Assembly (NCBI GenBank): GCA_036346275.1
Contig: CM070713.1
Span: forward strand, 58,957,567 to 59,021,566
Length of the DNA: 64,000 nucleotides
Direction of reading: 5' to 3'
DNA from: Otatea glauca
Taxonomy: Eukaryota; Streptophyta; Magnoliopsida; Poales; Poaceae
Shown piece by piece: positions 48,101 to 57,312 of this stretch. Position numbers and translations under genes: made by a program. The stretch's first letter is position 1. The number at the start of each line of letters is the position of its first letter. Under the pieces are notes generated by a model, which saw nothing but the letters and a program-made list of their open reading frames with translations, made no database searches and was not told the DNA's origin.

Positions 48101-48262
48101 AATGTTTTTGCATTACCGCTACTTTGCAAGATAGCATGGCACTGTAACCACTGTTATCTCTTGAAATTGGCTACTGAGACAGCAGCTTCCCTGCAGGATT
48201 TCTACAAGCTCGACGGAAAGCCAGTCTATGTACTGGTGGAGTCCCGCGAATATGAAAAATAA
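36142..48262 (+). CDS. APT1: Adenine phosphoribosyltransferase (six exons)
   Basis: Converts adenine plus PRPP to AMP and pyrophosphate in purine salvage; plant forms also act on cytokinin bases. Exons: 36142-36318, 36410-36519, 37856-37948, 38368-38517, 47180-47238 and 48197-48262, all with GT..AG junctions. Visible blocks: QGISDAIRVVPHFPKQG, then IMFNDITTLLL, IFVERYRGMGIAAVAG, IEARGFIFGPAIALAIG, GEVISETYVLEYGTD, the PRPP loop VLIIDDLVATGGT, GADVVECACLIGLPKFK and DFYKLDGKPVYVLVESRE. Four single-base losses in exon 1 (about 36205, 36263, 36301, 36309) and one in exon 2 (36450), mostly in C/G runs, break the frame. Adding them back restores every splice phase and gives about 219 residues, so sequencing error is the likely cause. 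A Trp replaces the usual Arg after TTLLL. Intron 4 is 8.66 kb. Confidence 0.95.
36520..37855 (+). other. APT1 intron 2
   Basis: 1336 bp with a GC-rich middle (36650-37480). Frames there are open but lack domains. No transposon termini were recognised. Confidence 0.6.
38570..39316. mobile_element. Non-autonomous hAT element in APT1 intron 4
   Basis: 747 bp, flanked by a perfect 8-bp duplication tccttgac (38562-38569 and 39317-39324). The ends are tagaggtgggc on the left and, reverse-complemented, tagagtgggc on the right, the TAGAGGTGGGC style of plant hAT elements. GC-rich subterminal blocks (gccgcacgccc, cgggccgccc) flank a core with a GA microsatellite (38903-38965). No transposase. Confidence 0.9.
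39955..42985. repeat. AT-rich minisatellite in APT1 intron 4, split by a LINE
   Basis: Two halves (39955-40443 and 42519-42985) share degenerate units of about 80-100 bp built from aattcggaataaaa, aaaattagcaatttgatttcc and aattccaaagtaaaatccctaaat. The halves belong to one array interrupted by the LINE, whose 14-bp duplication lies in the repeat sequence. Confidence 0.75.
40458..42504 (-). mobile_element. 5'-truncated LINE (plant RTE/L1-type) in APT1 intron 4
   Basis: About 2.05 kb on the minus strand, flanked by a perfect 14-bp duplication taatttgttaaata (40444-40457 and 42505-42518). The minus-strand 3' end is a TTGTTGTAGTAGTAG-type tail. The reverse transcriptase active-site block reads MLFADDVVLIDES, followed by RLSRTKTEYM (41306-41180). 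Upstream blocks near 41700-41830 encode the conserved fingers region but are frameshifted. The endonuclease is missing. Target-primed insertion with 5' truncation explains the structure. Confidence 0.88.
43082..45483 (-). mobile_element. BARE/Angela-like Copia LTR in APT1 intron 4
   Basis: The right end, read on the minus strand, gives TTGGAGATATGCCCTAGAGG, the signature start of BARE/Angela/RIRE1-type LTRs. The left end (tgtaggggaacgg) complements the usual CCCCTACA finish. Without the nested 1013-bp hAT the LTR is about 1.38 kb, within the family range. No matching 5-bp duplication was found (agacg against tggtg), so it may be a decayed solo LTR or a truncated element. Confidence 0.7.
44436..45448. 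mobile_element. Non-autonomous hAT element nested in the BARE-like LTR
   Basis: The left end reads taggggtgaaaacggatcgg. The right end, reverse-complemented, reads tagggatgaaaacggatcgg, a near-perfect terminal inverted repeat continued by ggatacgg-rich subterminal repeats on both sides. The 8-bp flanks tccatgat (44428-44435) and tctataat (45449-45456) match at six positions; the two differences are transitions. There is no coding capacity; the middle (44880-45200) is AT-rich. Confidence 0.75.
45484..46867. other. APT1 intron 4, unassigned part
   Basis: No domain or complete element was recognised. A repeated word pair (caaagagcttggagtagagatg and caaagagctcggagtagagatg) at 45733 and 45834 marks a local duplication of about 100 bp. 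Confidence 0.4.
46870..47117. mobile_element. Stowaway-like MITE next to APT1 exon 5
   Basis: 248 bp with TA on both sides (46868-46869 and 47118-47119). The left end is ctccctctgttcttttttaa. The right end, reverse-complemented, is ctctcttttttaagtgatat. TA target and CTCCCT ends are Stowaway/Mariner marks. It ends only about 60 bp before the exon 5 acceptor, close to the splice branch region. Confidence 0.85.
47625..47880. repeat. Three-unit tandem repeat in APT1 intron 5
   Basis: Units of about 80-110 bp share ctatcctaaataaaaactaggat, gttaaggaataagg and agcattacactagtttcatctggtcatat, starting near 47629, 47697 and 47777. Non-coding. Confidence 0.75.
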
Positions 48263-48830
48263 GAAGTTAATGATTAGGTGAGCTCATTGGCTTACTGCCT
48301 CATTGCTTGAAATTTCCCAGCATGTTGAGTGGTAGTATTATTCACCTGTGTGTGTGTGTGTGTGTGATATTCTAAGAGGTTGACTGTGTATCCACATCTG
48401 CCTTGATAGAAGCCTGGAGAATTGTTGCCAGATCTATACTTCTTGCGTGCAAGTTCTCTGTTAATTTATGTTCTTACAAACCCTAGTTCTCTGTTAATTC
48501 ATGTTCTTACAAACCCTGAAGTTGAACTCAAGTTCTCTGCGCTGTGATATGGAATATTCATTTCTTTTACTCATTTTGTTTGCATCTCGTTTTCTCAGGA
48601 ATGCACATGGCTTCATTCCTTACTACTGCAAAGTGAACGGTGGACGGATATCGATGTGAGCGGTACATTATTAAGGCTAGCTGCTACGCATTAGAGAGTG
48701 AGAGGAGGGACTAGAGAGTGGTGAATCGATGTAGTCTTGTAGGCTGAGTAGTTTTTCATTGTACTGAAGAGCTTGTAAAAATGTTTATTAGCTGAAACGC
48801 GAGTTGTGTTGTTCCATTGTCGATTAAATT
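48263..48830 (+). other. APT1 3' UTR with an intron
   Basis: After the stop codon a GT..AG intron can be read at 48278-48598 (gtgagctc to ttttctcag). It contains a (GT)n run near 48349-48366 and a 36-bp tandem duplication (agttctctgttaatt..atgttcttacaaaccct, 48449-48518). The exon that follows runs to about 48830, where attaaa is a possible polyadenylation signal (48824-48829). The end is inferred. Confidence 0.5.
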
Positions 48831-49454
48831 CTGTGGTTTAATTTATGGGCGCGGGTAAAAGGAGAAATTTGGCAGCTTTGCACATACTTGATGTTTTGGG
48901 AATTCGGAATATATGCTGAATATAGCCAAAGAATAACGACATATCTATTTCGTCTTCTAGCCAGTAGCCAGAGAGATCAACAAAGGCTACGAGCAAGATG
49001 ACGATCGAGCCGAGACCTTTCTGCGAGCTGCACCCGTCCACGTTCGTCGGTCCAACTCATAAGCGGTGCAGGTGCTCGCTGGGCACCCGTGAGCATCCCA
49101 TAAATGTCGAGGCTTCGTGCATGTCACCTCACACATGCCACTCTCCGCGCATGCGCTGCTCCTGCTCCTGCTCTGTTTCAGCGTCGTTCCAGGCGACGTG
49201 CTGTCTTGTCACATCGATCGAATCCGCAGGAATTGCCGGCCCGGCCGGGCATGCAGTCTACAGGAGACCAGTTCTCCATCCTGCGGTCGCTCGTACGGTT
49301 CAGACACGCCATGCGTGTGTTTTCGTACGGTTGCCGGCTCGCGAGACGTTGGGCTTGCACGGGAGTGGTGGCATCTGTTCCACGAAGACTTCTCCAGCGC
49401 CAAAACTGGGTCAAGACTCAGAAGCTACCAGTTGTTAACGTGGGGAGTGGAAGT
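48831..49454. other. Intergenic between APT1 and Copia copy B
   Basis: Several overlapping open frames exist in GC-balanced sequence (49000-49440) but none has a recognisable domain or codon signal. No RNA gene was found. Confidence 0.3.
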
Positions 49455-49678
49455 TGTTAAGGAACCTCGCTATCGAATAGTCCGGAGTTTCCGAATAGAT
49501 CTAAATTGGAGAACAAAAAGAGAGAGACACGTGTTTAGGGAGAGCAACAACGGAATTCTTTTATTACTAATGATTGCTTATATATAGGGGGACCCCCTCC
49601 TCTTTTTATAGCGCTCACCTAGGGTTTCGGCTAAGGGGCCAATGTGGGCTTTCCATGGGCCACGAGGGTTTCCCAACA
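49455..49678 (-). mobile_element. Copia copy B, 3' LTR (element on - strand)
   Basis: 224 bp, tgttaaggaacctcgc to gtttcccaaca. Next to it ctcccccttgggc complements the polypurine tract. A minus TATA (TATAAAAAG) lies at 49602-49610. It belongs to the same family as the LTRs at 12003 and 18260. The 5' LTR should lie right of the window end, beyond the nested Sirevirus. Confidence 0.88.
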
Positions 49679-49913
49679 CTCCCCCTTGGGCTCTTTGCCG
49701 CGAGATGCATATGCCTCATTAAAACTCCAGAAAAACCCAGTGGGAAAAATACTTGGAGAAAGAGTACATAGAGTACATAGCATACGTTTACTATGTTGCA
49801 CGAATTGCCTCGTTAAAACCTTATGCAAGAAAACTTCATGAAAAACTTGCTAAGGAAAAAGAGTACAATTCTCCCAACTTCAATTGCTAATCTTCGAAAT
49901 TCATGTTGGGTAT

Positions 49914-52900
49914 TCATAATTCATCTTCGAGATTTATGTGGGAGTATGTGAAATATCTCCCCCCTGAAATCTGCACTTCTCTAAGTCTCATCATCCCAAT
50001 TCCTTTCACGCACCTTTCAAAAGTAGATACTGGGAGTGATTTAGTGAACAAATCTGCAAGATTCTCACATGACTTAGTATGCAATATCTTGATCTCGTTC
50101 ATCTTATGCAATTCGTGAGCATAGAAGAATTTGGGGTTGATATGCTTCGTGAGATTGCTCTTCACATAACCCATCTGTGCTTGGGCAACACAAGCTGCAT
50201 TATCTTCATAGATTATTGTGGGAGTTTGCTCAATGTTCAAGCCACACGACTTCTGGATGTGGTGAACCATTCTTCTGAGCCATGCACATTCACGAGATGC
50301 TTCATACGAAGCAATGATTTCCGAGTGGTTTGTCGACGTCGAGACAAGAGTCTGCTTAGACGACTTCCAAGAAATTGCTGTTCCTCCGCATAGGAAAGCA
50401 TAGCCAGTTTGGGACTTGCCAGTATGCGGGTCTGATAAATACCCAGCATCGGCATAGCCAACCAAATTCAATTCATTGTTTCTTCTAAAGAACAAACCAA
50501 GATCTTTGCTTCCTTGGAGGTAGCGGAAGATGTCTTTGATCCCTTTCCAATGCCTTTTGGTGGGTTCTGCACTGTACCGGGCTAGCAAATTCACGGCGAA
50601 CACAATGTCCGGCCTGGTGCTATTCGCAAAGGTACATGAGCGCTCCAAGCTGCACTCGGATATGGGAATTCTGCTCCCGGGACTTCCTCCCCTCTTCTCT
50701 AGGTCTGTATGGGTCTAGGTGCGCTTGGAGTGACCTTGAGCCATTGGAGTCTTTGCAGGATATGCTTTTTCAAAACCAAACATTTCCAACACTTTCTACG
50801 TGTAGGTTGATTGATGTACCAAGATTCCTCCTTGGACATGTTCAAGCCGCAAGCCTAAACAAAACTTGGTTTTACCCAAATCCTTCATTTCAAACTCAGA
50901 CTTCAAGTATGAGCATGCTTCTTCAATTTCTTCATCCGTCCCAATGATGTTCAAGTCATCTACATAGACGGAGATTATCTGAGAATCCATTCGGGATCAT
51001 TGTATAAACACACATGGACAATCTTATTGTTTGTGTAGCCTTTCTTGCGAGAGAAAGTCACTCAGCGATTGTACAACATTCTTCTGATCGTCTTCACCCA
51101 TACGGTGATTTCTCCAATTTCACTTTGCATGTGTTTCTATTTGCTCCGTCTTGGTTGGGATAGAAATTCCTTCCAGTACTTTCATGTATATCCCGAATCC
51201 AAGTTTCCATACAAATATCTTTGTGACAACATCCATTAGCTTCATTCTCAACTTCAAGTTGACTGCCATTGAGATCAAATATCTAAAGGTAATTCCTCCC
51301 ATAACCGGAGAATAGGTTTCTTCATAATCAACTCCGGGCGTTGAGTGAAACCTTGAGCTACAAGCCTTGCCTTGTACCTTACAACCGTTGTTTTCATTCC
51401 TCTTAGAACAAAGACCCATTTGTGACCTCACGGGTTTATATGGGGAGGTGTGCGGCATACTGAGCCCAAACACCTCTCTCTTGTTCGGAGAGACTAACTC
51501 TGCAGATGATTGCCTTTTTCTATTCTTCCCAATCTAACCTTTTCTTGCACTCTGCTAGAGATGCAGGCTCGGGATCATGATCAATGATCGAGGTAATCTT
51601 CTTTGCAAGTATGCATCAACGTTGGTTGTTGCTCTATTCGAGGATTCTCTGTTATTACAAAGTTTATGGCCATTTCTTCATGGGGTGCTTCATGCACTTC
51701 TACTTGCTCTTCCTGCTATTCCCTATCGCAGAGCAAGTTCCTTTAGCTTTCATCGCCTATGTGTGCGCACACATTATTTCCGTGGCTTCCTTGATGGAAG
51801 ATTCAAGTCCGGAATTGCCTTTCTGTTGGCTTCTTTCCGGTGCAGTCTCAACTGGCTTCCCTTCTTTCCTTGGGGTATTTTCGTGATTGGTTGTGGTAAG
51901 TCCTCTCGCTTGATTTTCTCCGGGCGTCTCGGGTACTTTGGGTTTGAGGAGCAGATTTCTGCTCTTTTTCTTTGAGGCCTCTGAGCAGGTTGAGGATACC
52001 TTCTATTTTCTTCGTTATTTCCACCCTCTCGGTGCATTCTTTGCGGGTACATACGACTTAACCACGCCCTTGAGATCACAAAATGATCAGCGGTTCATTT
52101 GTTAAATTTCGCAAATCAATTATCTTACGGACTTCTTGATTTGCTTCATTAGTGCGAGGTCATGTGCGGGGATCGGTGGAATGCCATATGATTTCCGGCA
52201 TTTTTCATCCAAAGTTGATTTCCTCCCTAATGACGGAAAGCGATCCTCGTCAAAGATGCAATCAATGAATCGGTCAGATGCAAGTCTCGATCATGGGTTC
52301 CAAATACCGATTATGGATGCACTCTCATAACCAACGTATATCCCGGACTTGCGGAGAGGGCCCATTGCGATCATTGAGGGGTGGTATAGGTACATATACC
52401 ATACACCCAAATTTTCTAAGATGGGAGATCTTGGGATGATCCGTGCACAAGCCGCATAGGAGAATGGATGTTGTAGGCCGTGATGCGAAATTGATAAGAG
52501 CTGCTGCGTGTAGGATCTGCGTGTCCCCAACAAGTGTTGGGCAAGTTACAACTCGCAAAAGCGGTCGGCAATGAACTTAATCCTCTTTATTAGTGCTACG
52601 CTAGTCCATTCTGCGTGATCGGCGTGCGATGCGAGTGCTCAAGCTGCTATCCCTGTTCTTTGTGCAATAATCATCAAATGCCTTTGAAGTAAATTCTCGG
52701 CATTGTCCATTCGATGGACTTCACGCAATGATCAGGGAAAGCATTCTTAATTCTTATGATCTGCGAGATCAGCTTTGCAAAAGCATGATTTCTTGTTGAC
52801 AATAAGCATACATGCGACCATTTCGAGGAAGCATCAATGAGCACCATAAAGTATCGAAACGTACGACGATAAAATTTGAATCGGGCCGCAAATATCCCCC

Positions 52901-53549
52901 TTGATGCGTTCCAGGAATGCATCCATTTCACTTTGCACTTTCATGACAGAGGGTCTAGTTATTAATTTCCCGGTGGCACATGCAGGGCACACAAAATCTT
53001 CATGATTCGGGAAATTTTTAACATTAATGCCATGACCTTGTGAGTTGTTCACTATATTTCTCATCATTCTAAGACCGGGATGACCTAATCTACCATGCCA
53101 TAAAGAAAATAACTTCGAGCTTCTAAAAGCAGTCTTCAAGGAAGTATACACTTGGTGCATGAATATTCGTGTAGTACAACCCAGATTCATATGAGGTATA
53201 TTTTTCTAATACCATTTTTCCACACACCGCGTGCTTCACAATGCACAAGTATTCTTTGCCATTTTCTTCATTGGTTTCTACATGAAAACTATTGCACGAA
53301 TGTCTTTGAAGCTTAAGAGAGTCGCGTTGATTCAGGGTACAAAAGGGCTTCTTCGATTACAAAGTTGTACCCATACGCAATATAATAGTGGCTCTTCCGA
53401 GTCGATTACATATGAGTCGCTTCTGCGATCGTAGTAATCTTTCAATGTTCTTCGTGATCGATTGGAAGTATTTAGACTCTCTTAAGATGGTATTTGTTGT
53501 GCCACTATCAACAATGCATATCTCTTCTATTTGGGCGCTACACGATTTC
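49914..53549 (-). pseudogene. Copia copy B pol: protease, integrase, RT, RNase H
   Basis: Minus-strand order: protease IVDSGTTNTILRESKYF (near 53515-53465) with the DSG active site; GAG-pre-integrase LWHGRLGHPGLRMMRNIV and FVCPACATGKL (53120-52970); integrase core with VLIDASSKWSHVCLLS (52870-52790); reverse transcriptase with GVDYEETYSPVM (51345-51290) and the catalytic ISVYVDDLNIIG (50980-50940); RNase H in a clean 244-codon frame (50648-49914) with YADAGYLSD, SEIIASYEA and IIYEDNAAC, ending LADLFTKSLP. RNase H catalytic acids are all present. The integrase-RT linker is frameshifted in several places, so the polyprotein is broken as sequenced, though this copy is clearly better kept than copy A. 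Confidence 0.88.
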
Positions 53550-53770
53550 TAGATACAAGAAATATAATTCCAATCAAACAGAGGCAAAATAATTCAAATA
53601 TTGCTTGTAAATTTGAAGGATACTGGAATAAAGAATAAATTGCATATTTATTCATGAGAGAAGTATGCTCTTCTAGAGCTTACAATTCATTATTCAGAAG
53701 AAAATGCTAACAACCATAATCTAAAAAAAATGCGATTCATGCATTAACGGGCTTTGGACTTTCCCTTGAC
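53549..53770 (-). other. Candidate spliceable intron between gag and protease of Copia copy B
   Basis: On the minus strand gag reads EKFQ at an AG/GTCAAG donor (53770). The following 222 bp include the gag stop codon (KGKSKAR then stop), become AT-rich, and contain AATAAA (minus, 53652-53647). They end in ttcttgtatctag (53549). Splicing there would join EKFQ in phase 0 to KSCSAQIEEICIVDSGT, fusing gag to protease. The length is a multiple of three, but stops lie inside. The inference rests on sequence only. Confidence 0.45.
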
Positions 53771-54460
53771 CTGAAACTTCTCTTTTTCACCATGTGTGCC
53801 CTTCTTTCTATGAGTGGGCTTTTTCACCTTATAGCTATTGGCATTGACTTCTGTGCCAGTGCCCCTTCCAGGTGGCTGTGAGACATAGTTCTTGCATAGA
53901 ACATCGTCTTGCGATTCCGCAACTTGCATTACATCAATCAGTTCACTATACTCCTTGTATGCGTCCTGACGATAGCTGCGTGCACACTGGATAGCATTTG
54001 GGTGGAAGGTAGAGAGAGTTTTCTCAATCTTCTCTTCATCAGTGATCTTCTTGCCACATAGAGAGAGATTTGTACAAATTCTGTGCAAGACAGAATTGTA
54101 CTCGGCCACTGTTTTGAAGTCCGCAAACCTCAGGTGTACCCAATCTTGCTGTGCTTGGGGCAAGATGGTGTACTTGAGCTTCTCGAACCGCTTCTGAAGT
54201 GCAGTCCAAAGCTCAAGTGCACTCTCCTCAGCTATATATTCATTCTTTAGAGTGGCTGAGAGGTGGTGCCTAAGGAAGTGCAATGCTTGATCGTTCTGCT
54301 GAGCGGTAGGTTTTGCGTCCTGCGAGGACCCTAGACCAATCGCGGCGCGGAGCTTCTTGCCCCCAAGAACGATCTTCACGTCCGATGCCCAAGTGAGGTA
54401 GTTCTGACCGTGCGAGGCCAGTTCTTCAAACTCACGATTCACGATGCCGGACATCTGCAT
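53744..54460 (-). CDS. Copia copy B gag protein, intact frame
   Basis: A 238-codon uninterrupted frame. It opens MQMSGIVNREFEELASHGQ and NYLTWASDVKIVLGG, the start of the UBN2/DUF4219-type Copia capsid. The capsid core carries WTALQKRFEKLKYTILPQAQ and KKITDEEKIEKTLSTF. It ends in a Lys-rich tail (KKPTHRKKGTHGEKEKF) without a CCHC zinc knuckle, which many Copia gags carry here. Gag forms the virus-like particle that packages element RNA. The start is the first ATG of the conserved block. Copy A carries the same start at 16845 but with frame breaks. Confidence 0.85.
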   Translation of the reverse strand: MQMSGIVNREFEELASHGQNYLTWASDVKIVLGGKKLRAAIGLGSSQDAKPTAQQNDQALHFLRHHLSATLKNEYIAEESALELWTALQKRFEKLKYTILPQAQQDWVHLRFADFKTVAEYNSVLHRICTNLSLCGKKITDEEKIEKTLSTFHPNAIQCARSYRQDAYKEYSELIDVMQVAESQDDVLCKNYVSQPPGRGTGTEVNANSYKVKKPTHRKKGTHGEKEKFQVKGKSKAR

Positions 54461-54730
54461 GATTTCAAAATTCCGACATTAGATTACTGCGTGTAATCTA
54501 ATAGAAAAAGGTTGCATAAAGCATAAATTGCAGAAAATAAATTGCCATGCATTGCGGTATATAAAATAAAGCAATGAATTCAAAATTCATAAAGAATATT
54601 CATAAAATAGAGAAATAAAGCTAGAAAAATTAAAAACAGAGCCAAAAAAAAATTCTGCAATTTTTCTCTCTTTTTTTCTCTTCTTTTTCTTTTTCTTTCA
54701 CTTTTCTTTCTTTCCTTTTCTTTTCCTTTA
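54461..54730 (-). mobile_element. Copia copy B leader, cut by the Sirevirus insertion
   Basis: Matches 16851-17110 of copy A (gattactgcgtgtaatct, gaaaataaat, gcaatttttc) and ends in a pyrimidine tract. The Sirevirus LTR begins immediately after. The 5 bp before it (cttta) are the candidate target duplication; the partner copy lies outside the window. Confidence 0.75.
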
Positions 54731-57312
54731 CGAAAGGACGGGGATGTCGCCTAGAGGGGGTGAATAGGCGAATTAAAAACTTTATAGCTAAATGCACGGA
54801 ATAAAATATTGCAGCTAAATAAAATCTCCGAGTGTCTGAACAATCCGGAGTGTCAAGGGTTATTCAATCCGGATACTCGGATAGTCCGATCCCGAGGGTC
54901 CTAACCCGAGTGTCAAGGGTTATTCAATCCGGATACTCGGATAGTCGGGATCGTCGGGGTATTCAATCCGGATACTCGGATAGTCCGATCCCGAGGGTTC
55001 TAACCCGAGTGTCAGGGTATTCAATCCGGATACTCGGATTATCCGGACTGTCGGGTTCGAGGATTCGGATACTCGGATTGAGGATCTCAAGAGAGATTTT
55101 AAATCCTGCAATTTTTCAACAATCTACTTGAACACAAAAGATCTTAATGATGTCGGTACACGAGGGCATAGAAGATCAGGAGCCAAACACAACAAAAGAG
55201 TAGATGGGGCTCCCAAGATTCAAAACCAAATACTAAAGCAAGAGCAAGAAGCAAACTTGGAGACGATGATTTTTCACCGAAGTTCGGATCCTTGAGGGAT
55301 CCTCGTCTCCGTTGAGGCGGCTCGGTCACACTTGAGCCGGGTCTCTTTCAACCCTCTTCCTCCGGTGTTGCACAAATGCACTCGCGGTCTTCACTCCTTT
55401 GATTCCTTCCCTTACGGAGGCGAACCGGCCTTCACAAACTTCCACGGCCAACCACACAAAGCTCCGGTGGCTCGTGGCGACCTCCTAGCCGTCTAGGAGT
55501 CCTCAACCTCCAAGAGTAACAAATGCTCACGAAGAACAAGCTTGGAGATGAAATCAAGTGCTCAATCAACTCAAATCTCACTCAACAAACTCTTCCCAAC
55601 CCTTCTCACAAGGGGATCACTTAGATCTAAGGGTAAAAGCTCCTCAAAGCCTCCCACACCCCTCAAAATCCACACCAAAAGCCTCACCAAAAGCTCTCTC
55701 AAAAGAGGAGGAAGGGCTATAAATAGAACTCCCAAAAACTAGCCGTTAGAGGTAATTGCACAATCCGGATACTCGGATTGGTGAGAAAATGCTAACAGAG
55801 AGACTCAACCCGGAGAGTCCGGATAAATGTCCGGATACTCCGGATTATCCGAGATACTCGGACTAACTCCGGATAGTCCGAATAGCAACTGAGCAGCTCG
55901 GTAAAACGAGCATAACTTTTGACTCGGACTCCGATTTCAGAGATTTTGGACTCTCCCAAAGCTAAGAACGAGGGCTACACAAATAACAAGGTCTCACTAC
56001 CCAAAACTAAAGGATAACCACAGATTTCACAAAGAAATCAAGAGAGACCTACAACCCTCACTTCCGGTACCAACACCACTCTCTTTCTAAGATTCACAAG
56101 GATGGATCACTTGAGCACTTGACACATCTAAAAGTCATTCGACATCGCATCCCTCTTAATAGTACGGCAATCCTTAGACTCAAATTAAATCAAAGATAAA
56201 ATAAGTCTAGAACTAGTCACTTGCAGTCTTCTTTCTTGATGTCGATGCATGAAGACCTTCACCATATAATTGATGACATCTTCGCCTTGTCCAACTCGAC
56301 TCGATTCACCTCATGAGACTCTCGTCCTATCAACCTTGACTTGATCATCCTCTCGACGATCTCCACGCCAAGTTGCTCTTGACTTAGTCCTCGGCTCTTG
56401 GTGACACCGCCGTCTTGTTGACCTCGGCAATGATCATCCTCCAAGATACCTTGGTCATCATACACAGACGGGACCTAATTCTTTCCAAACTACTCATGAA
56501 AGACATTAGTCCCAAAAACTCAATGGATATGAATAAGTTGATATTTGTGAGCAGTTGATTACAACAAATGTTTCATATAAAGAAGCACAATATAAATGGA
56601 AACACTTGACATAAGAAATGTTCTCTACTAAGTGCATCACGATGAATATGTAATTGATCTATATGCACTAGAGAGATAATTGCCAATGTGATGAATCAAT
56701 TAAATCATGGCAAGGATCACAGACTTTACTTAAATAAAGCACATGATAGAATATACACGAATTGTACATGTGCAAATAATATTTGGAGTAAGAGTAAATA
56801 TGTGATCCAACACTAGATAAACTTCACCAAGAGAATTGCATGAGAAGATATACAAATAAAACATGCATGCACCAAGTCAATCTATAGCAATATGAAGTTT
56901 AACTCTAGTTAATACATGCATACTATAATGAACTCAAATGAATATATATGCACAAATAAATATGACATGAACCAATGTGCATATATATAATCAACATGCT
57001 ACTTGGAGTTCACTATGCATTTGCACAAAGGAATGCAATAACAAATATAGAATAGATACCAAAATTGCATACCTTATCTTTGCTTAACCTTCCTATTTGA
57101 TTTTCCTCTAAATAGATGAGACTGATACTCAACTAGGCAATAACAAGTTAGTCTCATAGCAATATAATCATATTAGAGGTTTGTCATTTGTTAAGCACTA
57201 AGTTAAGCATTTACTTAATTTACATAGATTGTCATTATGAGTGTTTGTCATTAATCACCAAAATAACATTCATTAATCACCAAAATAACATAAGTGCCTA
57301 GATGCACTTTCA
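54731..57312 (-). mobile_element. 3' LTR of the Sirevirus-type element
   Basis: About 2.58 kb. The left edge (cgaaaggacggggatgtcgc, TG degraded to CG) matches the right LTR at 63519. The right edge is placed at gatgcactttca because ctccccctttttgg, the complement of a polypurine tract, follows at once. Further tracts lie at 57481 (ctcccccttttg), 57551 (ctcccccttg) and 57641 (ctccccct), the multiple-tract mark of Sireviruses. The LTR carries ccggatactcggatagtccg repeats (54864-55110) and scattered copies near 55760-55880. No separate gene is supported inside. Confidence 0.75.
54840..55110. repeat. Array of ccggatactcggatagtccg units in the LTR
   Basis: Four main units start near 54864, 54924, 54962 and 55021, separated by gagggtcctaaccc and gtgtcrgggtattc. 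The unit is a quasi-palindrome made of ggatactcgga and tccgagtatcc-like arms. The same four units recur in the right LTR at 63651, 63711, 63746 and 63804. Single copies lie at 55762, 55835 and, outside the LTR, at 59063-59135. Confidence 0.85.

Noticed and set aside
49000..49590. Overlapping open frames of 118-156 codons on the plus strand
   Set aside because: Three frames are open over the same bases, none has a recognisable domain, and one runs into the Copia LTR.
55714..55723. ctataaatag as a plus-strand promoter in the Sirevirus LTR
   Set aside because: The element runs on the minus strand and no plus-strand gene follows. The word is nearly self-complementary to a minus-strand variant, so direction cannot be decided.
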